Counted from the first letter of the stretch, positions 16,848-25,601 are shown. The stretch: DNA of 45,591 nucleotides from an uncultured Rubritalea sp. (GCA_937981665.1 CALJOJ010000009.1:1-45591), one strand, 5' to 3'. Program-made: numbers and translations. Notes: generated by a model not told the origin, from the letters alone.

Positions 16848-18086
16848 CTAGCTATCGAGTGGGCAAATAATGGTGAAAATAGTCTCTATGCCAGGTTTAG
16901 AAGTGACTGAAATTTTACCGCCGTGGGATTCGATAGCATGTTTCACTATGGAGAGACCTAGACCAGTACCTTTTATGATGTTGGTAGAATGATGCTTTTG
17001 GACGCGGAAGAAGCGGTTGAAAATATAAGGTAGATCGGCAGCGGGGATTCCCTTGCCATTATCTTTTATTTGAATGCGAAGTTGATTTTTATCTTGGTTT
17101 GCTTCGGCAGATACTTGAATGGTTAGACTAATGTTTGGGTTCTGCTTTAGAGCATTTTCAATGATGTTAAAGAGTGCTTGTTCCCAGTAGAAACTATCAC
17201 CAATTATTTGGATATCATCGTTTTCGTATTGGGTGATGATCTCAGAGTTCTGCTTCTGGGTAAGTGGTACGAGTCTCTCGATGACGGTTTTTATTGTCCG
17301 TTGCAGTAGGAATGGTTCTTTATTTAAGGCATTAGTTTCACCTGACTCTAACTTTGAAATCATAAGCATTTCTTCAATGAGTCGCTCAAGTCTCTCGCTG
17401 TGTTTTCGCATGGTAGTGAGCATAGTGCGAGAGGTGGTAGGGTCTTCTAGATAGTCATCATCGATAAGGTTTTCTAAATAGCCAGTGATGATGGCGAGAG
17501 GTGTACGTAGCTCATGTGAGGCGTTGGCAACGAACTCGCGCTTGATCTGATCTGTGCGGTGTTCTTTCGTGATGTCTCTGAGGATAAATCTGTGATGCGG
17601 GACGTTATCTCCAGGTGGGTCTGATTCACGCGGGGGAATGGGCGCATAGTCTATGAGCCACGTAGATCCTTCTAATGTCTGTTGGCTGCCTATGTTCGAA
17701 TTATTTAGTACGATAGTGCGCTTTTCTGGGGCGCTATTCAGCATTAGAGTCTTGATGTTAGATGAGATTTCACTGTTTCGTATGATCGAGTCAATCAATC
17801 TACCACGTAGGGTTTTTACTGTGGTGATGAGGCGTGTGGATTCATTCGCTACTTGGATATAGCCGTTTGGGTCAGTGATGATCAGAGAGTCGTCTGAGGC
17901 ATTTAGCAGTAAGCTGAGTTCTCGTCTTTCAGCCTTGGTTTTTTCTAGGGTGACTAGGCTCTTGTTATTATGGTGTGTCTCAGTGATCTTTTGGTTACTC
18001 TGAGACTGGAGTTTTAGCCATAAGACGAGGCAGCAAATGATGCTTACTGAAGCAGTGATAGCAAGAATGAGTGTGCCAGTATTCAT
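16848..18086 (-). CDS. phoR: Phosphate regulon sensor kinase PhoR, copy 1
   Basis: A 412-residue histidine kinase: one N-terminal membrane helix (5-26), a PAS domain (about 55-165), HisKA with phosphorylated His in ANASHELRTPLA, and an ATPase domain with N box NIIENALKQNP, G1 DNGKGIP and G2 GTGLGLS. It phosphorylates PhoB when phosphate is scarce. It starts 5 bases after phoB1. It is closely similar along its whole length to copy 2 at 20766-22004, which has the same length. Confidence 0.93.
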   Translation of the reverse strand: MNTGTLILAITASVSIICCLVLWLKLQSQSNQKITETHHNNKSLVTLEKTKAERRELSLLLNASDDSLIITDPNGYIQVANESTRLITTVKTLRGRLIDSIIRNSEISSNIKTLMLNSAPEKRTIVLNNSNIGSQQTLEGSTWLIDYAPIPPRESDPPGDNVPHHRFILRDITKEHRTDQIKREFVANASHELRTPLAIITGYLENLIDDDYLEDPTTSRTMLTTMRKHSERLERLIEEMLMISKLESGETNALNKEPFLLQRTIKTVIERLVPLTQKQNSEIITQYENDDIQIIGDSFYWEQALFNIIENALKQNPNISLTIQVSAEANQDKNQLRIQIKDNGKGIPAADLPYIFNRFFRVQKHHSTNIIKGTGLGLSIVKHAIESHGGKISVTSKPGIETIFTIICPLDS

Positions 18087-18091
18087 TGGTT

Positions 18092-18769
18092 TTACTGGCT
18101 TATAATTTGGTAACCAATTCCTCTCACTGTCTCAATGAGGTGTGCGTGATCTCCTACTTTCTGTCTTAGGCGCTTCATATGGGTGTCGAGGGTGCGAGAG
18201 TTTACTTCGTCATGGTATCCCCAGACTTCTTTGAGGATGGTGTATCTGTCTTGAGGAATGTTCACACGTTCGCAGAGGTAGAGCAGGAGTTTGAATTCAG
18301 TCGTGGTGAGTGTGATGAGTTCATTATCAGCAAAGAGCTGTAGGTTGCTTGTATTGAATTTGAATGGTGGGCATTCGAAAATAGATGAATGTTCAGATCT
18401 TGATTGGCGTTTCAATATAGCTTTTACCCTAAGGGTGAGTTCCTTAGGGCTGAATGGCTTAGTAAGGTAGTCATCCGCGCCTACTGCTAAGCCGGCGATA
18501 CGGTCTTCGATCTGAGCTTTAGCGGTGAGCATCAGTACTGGGATGGAGCGGGTGCGGTCATCGTTGCTCAGTTCTTTAAAGACTTCCATGCCATCTTTTA
18601 CTGGAAGCATGAGGTCTAGGATGATGAGGTCTGGGAGATGTTCCAAGGCCTTATTGATCCCAGTCTGTCCATCGTGTGCTAGTTCAGTGCTGAATTGATT
18701 ACGCTCTAGATTAAGGCGGATGAGTTCAGCGATGTCTATTTCGTCTTCGATGATCAGGATGGTTTGCAT
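18092..18769 (-). CDS. phoB: Phosphate response regulator PhoB, copy 1
   Basis: An OmpR-type regulator with 225 residues from ATG 18769 (MQTILIIEDE), the start that matches copy 2. A longer frame to 18790 adds seven residues. The receiver domain has the acidic pocket (IEDEID), phospho-Asp in LIILDLMLP, and the conserved Lys in LTKPFSPKE. The winged-helix domain has the typical EVWGYHDEVNSRTLDTHMKRLRQK recognition region in its last third. It binds Pho boxes. A candidate autoregulatory box lies at 18810-18834. Confidence 0.93.
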   Translation of the reverse strand: MQTILIIEDEIDIAELIRLNLERNQFSTELAHDGQTGINKALEHLPDLIILDLMLPVKDGMEVFKELSNDDRTRSIPVLMLTAKAQIEDRIAGLAVGADDYLTKPFSPKELTLRVKAILKRQSRSEHSSIFECPPFKFNTSNLQLFADNELITLTTTEFKLLLYLCERVNIPQDRYTILKEVWGYHDEVNSRTLDTHMKRLRQKVGDHAHLIETVRGIGYQIISQ

Positions 18770-18809
18770 GGTAATACTTAAGTTACTCATTTCCGGAGAG
18801 TATTTATGC

Positions 18810-18834
18810 TAATTAATGGTGACAATTTAGCCAT
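18810..18834 (-). promoter_or_regulatory. Candidate Pho box upstream of phoB1
   Basis: On the minus strand the core reads TATGGCTAAATTGTCACCAT: units TATGGCT and TGTCACC, 11 bases apart. It differs from the site before phoB2 (22714-22740) at one of twenty core bases. It lies 41 bases from the chosen phoB1 start, next to the terminator of the symporter gene. Confidence 0.65.
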
Positions 18835-18870
18835 AAAAAACGAGACTAAGCAGAGGGCAAAGTCTCGTTT
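18835..18870 (-). terminator. Terminator after the Na/Pi symporter gene
   Basis: A 10-bp stem AAACGAGACT / AGTCTCGTTT with a 13-base loop, followed on the minus strand by a T-run. It lies 26 bases after the symporter stop and separates it from phoB1. Confidence 0.85.
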
Positions 18871-18895
18871 GTAAATTTCTATTGAGATTAGATCC

Positions 18896-20632
18896 TTATG
18901 CGTTCATCTTGGCTGAAGCGTTCATCACGTGAGTGAGCTGGTCAGCGATGCCTCTAAGTTCGTTGTGGGTGTTGATGCTGAGCATCTCTACTTTCACATC
19001 ACCGTCGCTCATTCTTGCCATTGCCTTCTTGTTGAAGTCATTTCTGAACTTTCCAGCCTGATCATTTAGGCTAGAGATGTCTGCTTCTGAAGGAGTCTTG
19101 AAGATATTCGCATGTGAGAACTCGAGGTAAGACTTGATGTGAGAGACGAATTTCTTGATGTCTGAAGAGTGCTCTGAGCTGAGGACGTGTCCTTTTTGGA
19201 ATTTACGCTCAGCTATTTTTACAAGTCTGTAGATAGCATCTGAACATTCTTCTAGCTCAGAAGTGATGAGAAGCATCGCAGTGATTTCCTCTGCATTTTG
19301 ATCACTCATGTCGTTTGCTGTGCAGCGTACGAGGTAGTTTGTGATGTCATGCATCATGAGGTCGGCATCGTCTTCCATCTTACGAAGTTTCTGCACGAGC
19401 TCTGACATGTCCTGGTCAGGATTATCTAGAACTGTAGTGTAGCCAGCGAACATATCGATATTATGCTTTGAGAATTTCTTAAGCGCATTGTCTACTTCCA
19501 TGATGTTGAGTTCACCGAGGTCTACAAGTTGCTGAGAGATGTACTTAAGCTGTGATCTGTCTCCGCCTTCTGGCTTTTCTTTGACCCATTTCTCTACTAT
19601 GCTTGCAATGGTCTTCGTGAAGGGAAGGAGCATGATGATGTTAAGAAGGTTGAAGGTCGTGTGGAAGATTGCCACTGCGAAAGCTACCTTTAGAAGCGAT
19701 TCAGAAGCATCTGCACTCGCTTTCTTGGTTCTCATGTCGACCATCCACTCTGGGAAGAGGGGTAGTATTTTCCATACTAGGCTTGTAATGGCTCCGATGA
19801 GTAGAACGGCCCAGATAGTGCCAATTACGTTGAAGAGGAAGTGTGCCCTAGCTGCTCGTTTCGCATGTACATTCGCAGAGAAAGAGGCTAGCCAGGCGGT
19901 CACTGTAGTACCGATGTTTTCACCAAGCACGATCGCGGCACTGTAGATGAATACTTGTTGAGGATCTGATCCGAGCCATCCTGATGTAGCACAGGTAATG
20001 GTGATGGCCATTGCTGCAGAAGAGGACTGGACGACTACAGTGAGTACAATACCAGCAATGAGGAAGAAGATGATGGAGAGGTGACCATAACCTTGAATAA
20101 GATCGATCCAGTAGAGTACTGTATCTGCTGCGCCTCCAGTGATGTCGCTAGCATTTGGAACTTGTTCTTTTAGTAAGGAAAGACCGAAGAAGAGGAGACC
20201 AAAGCCGATGAGAGTTTCGCCCATAGATTTCCAGCGGTTCTTGCCTACGAAGAGTAGAGGTAGACCAATGCCGATCATTGGAAGGGCGACGGCAGCGATC
20301 TTGAATTTAGGGATGAACGCAACGAGCCAGGCAGTGATGGTGGTACCAAGGTTAGCCCCCATGATGACGCCTACAGACTCTACCAGAGTGAGGAGACCAG
20401 CATTTACAAAGCTAACTACGAGGACTGTAGTAGCAGAGGAAGACTGAACTAAGCAGGTGGTGAAGAAACCAGTGAAAACTGCACTGAAGCGGTTCTTGGT
20501 CATCGTAGCTAATGCCTTACGCATGCTATTGCCTGCTACTTTCTGGATGCCTTCTGACATCACTTTCATTCCATAAAGGAATACTCCAAGAGCGCCCAAG
20601 ATGCTCAGTATTTTAACGATTGCGTCCCACAT
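18896..20632 (-). CDS. Na+/phosphate symporter with C-terminal PhoU-like domain
   Basis: A 578-residue protein of the NptA/PF02690 family. Two inverted membrane repeats each carry the signature QSSSA (CLVQSSSATT near residue 62 and VVVQSSSAAM near 205). The last 220 residues form a helical PhoU-like domain (MSDQNAEEITAMLLITSELEECSDAI). It moves phosphate with sodium at low affinity, or exports it in some bacteria. A candidate Pho box lies at 20733-20757, and phoB2-phoR2 lie directly upstream, mirroring the phoBR1-pstS layout. Confidence 0.92.
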   Translation of the reverse strand: MWDAIVKILSILGALGVFLYGMKVMSEGIQKVAGNSMRKALATMTKNRFSAVFTGFFTTCLVQSSSATTVLVVSFVNAGLLTLVESVGVIMGANLGTTITAWLVAFIPKFKIAAVALPMIGIGLPLLFVGKNRWKSMGETLIGFGLLFFGLSLLKEQVPNASDITGGAADTVLYWIDLIQGYGHLSIIFFLIAGIVLTVVVQSSSAAMAITITCATSGWLGSDPQQVFIYSAAIVLGENIGTTVTAWLASFSANVHAKRAARAHFLFNVIGTIWAVLLIGAITSLVWKILPLFPEWMVDMRTKKASADASESLLKVAFAVAIFHTTFNLLNIIMLLPFTKTIASIVEKWVKEKPEGGDRSQLKYISQQLVDLGELNIMEVDNALKKFSKHNIDMFAGYTTVLDNPDQDMSELVQKLRKMEDDADLMMHDITNYLVRCTANDMSDQNAEEITAMLLITSELEECSDAIYRLVKIAERKFQKGHVLSSEHSSDIKKFVSHIKSYLEFSHANIFKTPSEADISSLNDQAGKFRNDFNKKAMARMSDGDVKVEMLSINTHNELRGIADQLTHVMNASAKMNA

Positions 20633-20732
20633 AATGTTATTAGTTTATTTTGATGAATTTGGTTTATCAACGCCTATTGATTTTACGACCATTAAAGAAT
20701 AGTTGAATTTTCGGCAGTGGTTATCAATCTTT

Positions 20733-20757
20733 CTATTGTGAATAATTTGTCACAAAA
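20733..20757 (-). promoter_or_regulatory. Candidate Pho box upstream of the Na/Pi symporter
   Basis: On the minus strand the core reads TGTGACAAATTATTCACAAT: units TGTGACA and ATTCACA with an 11-base period, followed by AGAAA as at the pstS site. It lies between the phoR2 stop (20766) and the symporter ATG (20632). Confidence 0.7.
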
Positions 20758-20765
20758 ATAACTCA

Positions 20766-22004
20766 TTATGAGTTATTGGGTAAGGTGATACTGAAGGTGG
20801 TTTCTATGCCGGGAGATGAGGCGGCTGAAACACTTCCGCCGTGGGATTCAATAACGTGCTTCACGATGGATAGTCCTAGCCCCGTTCCTTTGACTTCATT
20901 TTGGGAGTGATCTTTCTGGACGCGGAAGAAGCGATTAAAAATGTAAGGCAGGTCAGCGGGTGGGATCCCTTTACCGTTGTCGGAGATATTGATCTCCAAT
21001 TGCTTTTTAGCTAGATTTATATCTGCTGAGATCTTGATAGATAGAGCTGTTTGGGTGTTCTGTTTAAGTGCGTTTTCAATGATGTTGAAGAGAGCTTGTT
21101 CCCAATAGAATCTATCGCCAATTAGCTGGATATTATCATCACTATATAATGTGGTGATCTCAGAATTTTGCTTATGAGTCATTGGTGCGAGTCTATCGAT
21201 GACTGTTTCTATGGCTTGCTTGAGCTGGAATGATTCTTGATTCAGTACTGCTATTTCACCTGACTCTAGTTTAGAAATAGTGAGCATTTCTTCGATCAGG
21301 CGTTCTAGCCTTTCACTTTGCTTACGCATTGTGGTGAGCATGTTGCGGGAGGTGGCAGGATCGTCAAGATCATCATCATCAATGAGGTTTTCTAAGTAGC
21401 CACTTATAATGGCGAGTGGGGTGCGTAGCTCATGAGATGCATTGGCTACGAACTCACGCTTGATCTGGTCTGTGCGGTGCTCCTTGGTGATATCTCTGAG
21501 AATGAACCGGTGATGGGGGATATTCTCTCCGGTGGTGGCTGCAGTATTGGCCGAGATGGGTGCGTAGTCTATTAACCAGGCAGATTTTTCTAAAGTTTGT
21601 TTATCGTCAAGGTTAGAGTTATTCAGGATGATGGTGCGTGTTTCTGGCACGCTATTTTGCATTAGTTCCTTGATGTTTTGGGAAATTTTTCCATTACGAA
21701 TGATGGTGTCTATCTGCCGACCACGTAGGGTTTTCACTATGGTAATAGTCCGTGTAGACTCATTGGCAACTTGGACAACGCCTTTTGGATCTGTAATGAT
21801 GAGGGAGTCGTCAGAGGCATTGAGTAGGAGACGGAGTTCACGTCGCTCAGCCTTGGTTTTACTCAGTGCTGCTTGGCTCTCGTTATTGTGGCGTGTCTCT
21901 GTCTCCTGTTGGCTACTCTGGTACTTGAGCCGTTGCCACAAGCTGAGGCTACAGGTTATAGCTAGAGTAGAAATGATTGCGAGAGTGAGTGTGCCGGGGT
22001 CCAT
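20766..22004 (-). CDS. phoR: Phosphate regulon sensor kinase PhoR, copy 2
   Basis: A 412-residue kinase with the same domain plan as copy 1: N-terminal membrane helix, PAS, HisKA (ANASHELRTPLA) and ATPase (N box NIIENALKQNT, DNGKGIP, GTGLGLS). Most differences from copy 1 lie in the first 50 residues and the PAS-HisKA linker, while the catalytic core is nearly the same. It starts 5 bases after phoB2, as in copy 1. All catalytic residues are intact, so it is probably active. Confidence 0.92.
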   Translation of the reverse strand: MDPGTLTLAIISTLAITCSLSLWQRLKYQSSQQETETRHNNESQAALSKTKAERRELRLLLNASDDSLIITDPKGVVQVANESTRTITIVKTLRGRQIDTIIRNGKISQNIKELMQNSVPETRTIILNNSNLDDKQTLEKSAWLIDYAPISANTAATTGENIPHHRFILRDITKEHRTDQIKREFVANASHELRTPLAIISGYLENLIDDDDLDDPATSRNMLTTMRKQSERLERLIEEMLTISKLESGEIAVLNQESFQLKQAIETVIDRLAPMTHKQNSEITTLYSDDNIQLIGDRFYWEQALFNIIENALKQNTQTALSIKISADINLAKKQLEINISDNGKGIPPADLPYIFNRFFRVQKDHSQNEVKGTGLGLSIVKHVIESHGGSVSAASSPGIETTFSITLPNNS

Positions 22005-22009
22005 GATAT

Positions 22010-22687
22010 TTACTGACTGATAATTTGGTAGCCGATTCCTCTCACAGTTTCAATGAGGTGTGAGTGGTCGCCTGCTTTTTGGCGTAGTCGCTTCATGTGG
22101 GTGTCTAGAGTACGAGAGTTTACCTCATCATGATACCCCCAGACCTCCTTAAGTAGTGTGTGTCTATTTTGAGGTGTGTCTACGCGTTCACAAAGGTAGA
22201 GTAGTAGTTTGAACTCGGTAGCGGTAAGTTCGATGAGTTCGTTCTCAGCATATAGTTGCATTGTGCTTGTGTTGAACTTAAATGGGGGACAATCGAAGAG
22301 AGAGGAATGTTCAGATTTTGTATGCCGCTTTAGCAGTGATTTGATCCGTAGTGTAAGTTCTTTCGGGCTGAATGGCTTAGTGAGATAGTCATCAGCTCCT
22401 TCTTCTAGTCCTGCTATACGGTCTTCGACTTGTGCCTTGGCAGTGAGCATTAGCACTGGAATGCTACGAGTGCGGTTATCATTTCTCAGTTCTTTAAAGA
22501 CCGCAATGCCGTCTTTTATCGGAAGCATGAGATCTAAAATGATTAGGTCGGGAAGGTGTTCAAAGGCTTTATTGATCCCAGTTTGTCCATCGTGTGCGAG
22601 TTCCGTATGAAGTTGATTACGCTCTAAATTGAGACGAATGAGTTCAGCGATGTCTATTTCGTCTTCAATGATGAGGATGGTGTGCAT
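22010..22687 (-). CDS. phoB: Phosphate response regulator PhoB, copy 2
   Basis: A 225-residue OmpR-type regulator (MHTILIIEDE) with receiver Asp in LIILDLMLP and the winged-helix domain. It is closely similar to copy 1, with an identical recognition stretch RTLDTHMKRLRQK, so both should bind the same sites. A candidate Pho box at 22714-22740 points to autoregulation or cross-regulation by copy 1. Confidence 0.93.
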   Translation of the reverse strand: MHTILIIEDEIDIAELIRLNLERNQLHTELAHDGQTGINKAFEHLPDLIILDLMLPIKDGIAVFKELRNDNRTRSIPVLMLTAKAQVEDRIAGLEEGADDYLTKPFSPKELTLRIKSLLKRHTKSEHSSLFDCPPFKFNTSTMQLYAENELIELTATEFKLLLYLCERVDTPQNRHTLLKEVWGYHDEVNSRTLDTHMKRLRQKAGDHSHLIETVRGIGYQIISQ

Positions 22688-22713
22688 AGAAATAATTATT
22701 AGAGATTTTCATA

Positions 22714-22740
22714 CTAAATAATGGTGACGATTTAGCCATA
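22714..22740 (-). promoter_or_regulatory. Candidate Pho box upstream of phoB2
   Basis: On the minus strand the core reads TATGGCTAAATCGTCACCAT, one base different from the phoB1 site. The 11-base repeat period is kept (TATGGCT, CGTCACC). It lies 27 bases from the phoB2 ATG. Confidence 0.65.
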
Positions 22741-22813
22741 AAAAAAATCTAACTTAAACATGCGAACAGTCTCTATTCTATCAGCTTGTTAGAAGGATAG
22801 TCTTCTTGCTAAG

Positions 22814-22859
22814 AGAACAAGTATTGTTCTTTTAGCACGTGTTCAGAGATTTAACACGT
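22814..22859. promoter_or_regulatory. Two short palindromes upstream of the VTC gene
   Basis: AGAACAA-GTA-TTGTTCT (22814-22830) and ACGTGTT...AACACGT (22837-22859) are perfect 7-bp inverted repeats in the divergent region between phoB2 and the VTC gene. A TTGACA at 22859-22864 and a TATAAT at 22896-22901 are nearby but not at standard spacing. They could be operators or RNA hairpins; the role is unknown. Confidence 0.35.
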
Positions 22860-22915
22860 TGACAAATATTTGGGTGCTAACTAATTGTTAGAGATTATAA
22901 TTATTTAGACTTTGT

Positions 22916-23727
22916 TTGAATTTAACCTATGTAAGCCTTCTTTTGAGCCTAAACCGAATAGAGTATAAATACTTAATCTCTCTGGAGACTATGCGAGAGA
23001 TTCAGGATGATCTGAGTGATCGTCTGGTAGTCGATAGCGTAGCTTCCGAAAATGGTTGTTATCCAATCGTGACTGAGTACTTCGAGACTCCAGATAGGGA
23101 ATGCTTCTGGGAAAAGGATCGTAGTCTTGCTAGTAGGCGTAAAATAAGGGTTCGTATTTATGGGTCTGAGGATGGAAGAACTCCACCGACTGGTTTTATA
23201 GAAGTAAAGTATAAGCACTTTGGAGTGGGCGCGAAAAGACGTCTCTTTCTGCCTGTAGAGCATGCTGTTGAGTTCACTCAGGGTAATTACGACATTCTCA
23301 ATTCAGCAGGTCGTGAGTATTCGCGATCTGAGAGAATGATAGTGAAAGAGTTGTTCGACCTTATCGAGCGTCGTAAGTTTGGCTACGCTATTCAGCTTCG
23401 ATATGACCGTAAGGCACTGATGACTCCTGATGGACAGTTTCGTATTACTTTTGACACACGGCTGATGTGCAGATCTGAGCTTCTTACTCTAGAGCCAGAT
23501 GATCAGCGTTTTGAGCATCACATCATACCTCCTGATAAATGCATTTTTGAAGTCAAATCTATTGGACCCGTGCCGTCTTGGTTTCGTGAATACGCAGGTA
23601 AAAAAATCTAGTTCGTCGCAGTTTCAGTAAATTCTGCACTGCGATGAAGGTCATAGACCCTGTTTTACGAGAGCAACTGGGACTTATTAAGTCTCCAGAT
23701 AGCGAGATTAAAATGGAGTCAGCTTAA
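22916..23727 (+). pseudogene. VTC-domain polyphosphate polymerase, frameshifted near the 3' end
   Basis: The frame opens at TTG 22916, or TTG slightly downstream, and starts NRIEYKYL like other VTC-domain proteins. VTC enzymes make polyphosphate from ATP inside a tunnel lined by basic residues. Visible matches are RKIRVRIYG, FIEVKYK, LRYDRKALM and IFEVKS. The frame ends at TAG 23609 just after an A7 run (23600-23606). One extra A, or a -1 slip, restores a frame to TAA 23725 that encodes RRSFSKFCTAM, the family's conserved C-terminal Ser-Lys motif. The break thus removes tunnel residues. It could be decay, a programmed slip, or a sequencing error in a homopolymer. Confidence 0.8.
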
Positions 23728-23773
23728 AATTCTCCCACGATATTTAACCTTATTTTAAAACAAACACAACTAT

Positions 23774-24487
23774 GTGGAGCCAATCTTAGCTAACCTTATC
23801 GAAGGACTATTCGATTCACTTAATTCAACTCGCGCACAATCAGTCGAGCCTATTGAAGTCATTGCCGCCATGGCATTTAGTTTTATTTTAAACATGTTCA
23901 TCGGCCTGCTCTATAAGAAGACATACAAGGGAACGAGGTATTCTCAAGATTTTGTACACACCTTAGTGATCATCGGTACGGTGACTACCATCCTCATTAT
24001 GGTGGTAAACGGGAACAGCTCAGTGGCGTTTGGTATGTTCGCAGCCTTCTCGATGATTCGCTTCAGGAGAAACCTTGGTCAATCTAGAGATCTGGGATTT
24101 GTTTTCTTTGCTATGGCAACAGGAATGTGTGTAGGTGCTCGTCAATATGAGATCGTGTTTGTCACAACTATCGTCGTAGGACTAGCTATTTTGTTTATTT
24201 CGAAGCAGGACGCCTTTGCTCCTGTGCGGGCTTCTCATCAGCTTAGAATCTGAGTGAACAATGATGTAGACTATACAGAGGTGTTTTCTGTTATCTTTGA
24301 CAGGTTCAACGAGGTTACTGAGATGATCAGTGTTGAGTCAGTGTAAGCGGGGATGATGACTGAGCTTCGTTATGGGATCGTTCTGAAAGACCGAGTGAAA
24401 GTCTCAGATTTCATGGAAGAAGTTCAAGTGGCTTGTGGTAACAACCGAGTCATCCTCACTAACACAATGCGTGATCTTAACTCGTAA
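23774..24487 (+). pseudogene. DUF4956 membrane protein interrupted by two in-frame stops
   Basis: The first 159 codons encode four membrane helices and the DUF4956 core FAAFSMIRFRRNLGQSRDLGFVFFAMA in the expected order. The family partners VTC enzymes in polyphosphate modules. In the same frame, after TGA 24251, the sequence continues VNNDVDYTEVFSVIF, then TAA 24344, then AGMMTELRYGIVLKD and GNNRVILTNT to TAA 24485. That is the family's cytoplasmic C-terminal domain. The two stops fit C-to-T changes of CGA (Arg) and CAA (Gln). A 159-residue truncated membrane part may still be made. The start is GTG 23774. Confidence 0.85.
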
Positions 24488-24506
24488 GATCAACTAGCTT
24501 TTAATC

Positions 24507-24545
24507 AAAAAACCGCTGAACTATCGTTAGTTTAGCGGTTTTTTT
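24507..24545. terminator. Bidirectional terminator between the DUF4956 remnant and the porin gene
   Basis: A 13-bp stem AACCGCTGAACTA / TAGTTTAGCGGTT with a short loop, flanked by an A-run on the left and a T-run on the right. It lies 20 bases after the last stop of the DUF4956 frame and just beyond the convergent porin stop. Confidence 0.9.
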
Positions 24546-24560
24546 ATTTGTTGATTTAGT

Positions 24561-25601
24561 TTAGAAGTAGAAACCAGCAGAAGCCCAGAGGGTAGTAGCA
24601 TTGCTATCTTGATCAGCAAACTCTAGCTTTTCATACTCCATACCTGTCATGATCTTAGCTCTGTCTGCGCAGAGATAGTAGTTTAGACCGGCATAAATAC
24701 TCTGATGGAGGTCTCCGCGGCCATTGCTTCCAATAGCGGATATTCTAGAGTACCTACGATTAATTCTGATTCCTTCAGAATTATCAGAAGCTTGAAAGTA
24801 GTAGCGCCCCGCGACTTCCAGTTTGTCATCGATGATGAATTTGGATGCCTGTATCATCGCTCCGTAGAATAATCCTGAGCGTTCATCTGAGACATCTTCA
24901 GTCTCACCACTGATGGCATTGAAGCTCCATTCCCAGTTCAGTAAATCTGCTTTATAAGCGATAGAGGCAACCCAGGCATTATTGTAGTCGATGGATGTTT
25001 CTGCATCTGGATTTACAATGAGGTCTATGGTCATTCCTTCTATTGCATTAGATGGTCGAGCATTTCTCGATAGGGCAGAGCGCTCTACCGTTTTAATTTT
25101 CTTTGAAGATAGATGGCCTTCAGCACCGATACTTATTTTTTGTCGGCCATAATGGAGTGTGAGGCTATCTAGCGAATCTATGCCTAATGCTTCACCTGCT
25201 TTAAATGATAGAGCGGCTCTATCATAACCATCAAAGCCGAAACTATGGTCATCTACATCACCTTGTTCCATATTAGCACGTACTTTAACATTGAAGTACT
25301 TAGCAAATCCAATTTTAGCGCCGATGCGAACTCTACGAAATTCGTCATAGTTATCTGACTCATTAGAACCATCTACATAAGCATACTGATACTGAACTCG
25401 GCCAAATACTTCTACCTCGTTGATGGACGAATTTTCGTTATTGTCATATAACGAGCCAATGTCCTTCAGGAAATCATAAGGTTGGAACTCAGAAGAGGCT
25501 TTTACTTGGCTTATATCTAAATTTTCTGATACAAGAGGGCTTGCTAATGCGATACCTGATAGGCTAGCTAAATTAGCTATGGAAATTATCTTTTTTGTCA
25601 T
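24561..25601 (-). CDS. OprO/OprP-like porin
   Basis: A 346-residue outer-membrane beta-barrel with a signal peptide (MTKKIISIANLASLSGIALA). It has a FGRVQYQYAYVDGSN...EFRRVRIGAKIGF start, typical of phosphate-selective porins O/P, alternating beta-strand pattern, and a terminal Phe (ASAGFYF) for barrel assembly. OprO/P porins pass phosphate or polyphosphate, which fits its place at the end of the phosphate island. No convincing Pho box was found in the 39 bases between it and the upstream gene. Confidence 0.82.
   Translation of the reverse strand: MTKKIISIANLASLSGIALASPLVSENLDISQVKASSEFQPYDFLKDIGSLYDNNENSSINEVEVFGRVQYQYAYVDGSNESDNYDEFRRVRIGAKIGFAKYFNVKVRANMEQGDVDDHSFGFDGYDRAALSFKAGEALGIDSLDSLTLHYGRQKISIGAEGHLSSKKIKTVERSALSRNARPSNAIEGMTIDLIVNPDAETSIDYNNAWVASIAYKADLLNWEWSFNAISGETEDVSDERSGLFYGAMIQASKFIIDDKLEVAGRYYFQASDNSEGIRINRRYSRISAIGSNGRGDLHQSIYAGLNYYLCADRAKIMTGMEYEKLEFADQDSNATTLWASAGFYF

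Noticed and set aside
24251-24253. TGA in the DUF4956 gene as a selenocysteine codon
   Set aside because: The family position fits Arg (CGA), no SECIS-like hairpin follows at once, and a second stop (TAA) appears in the same frame 31 codons later.
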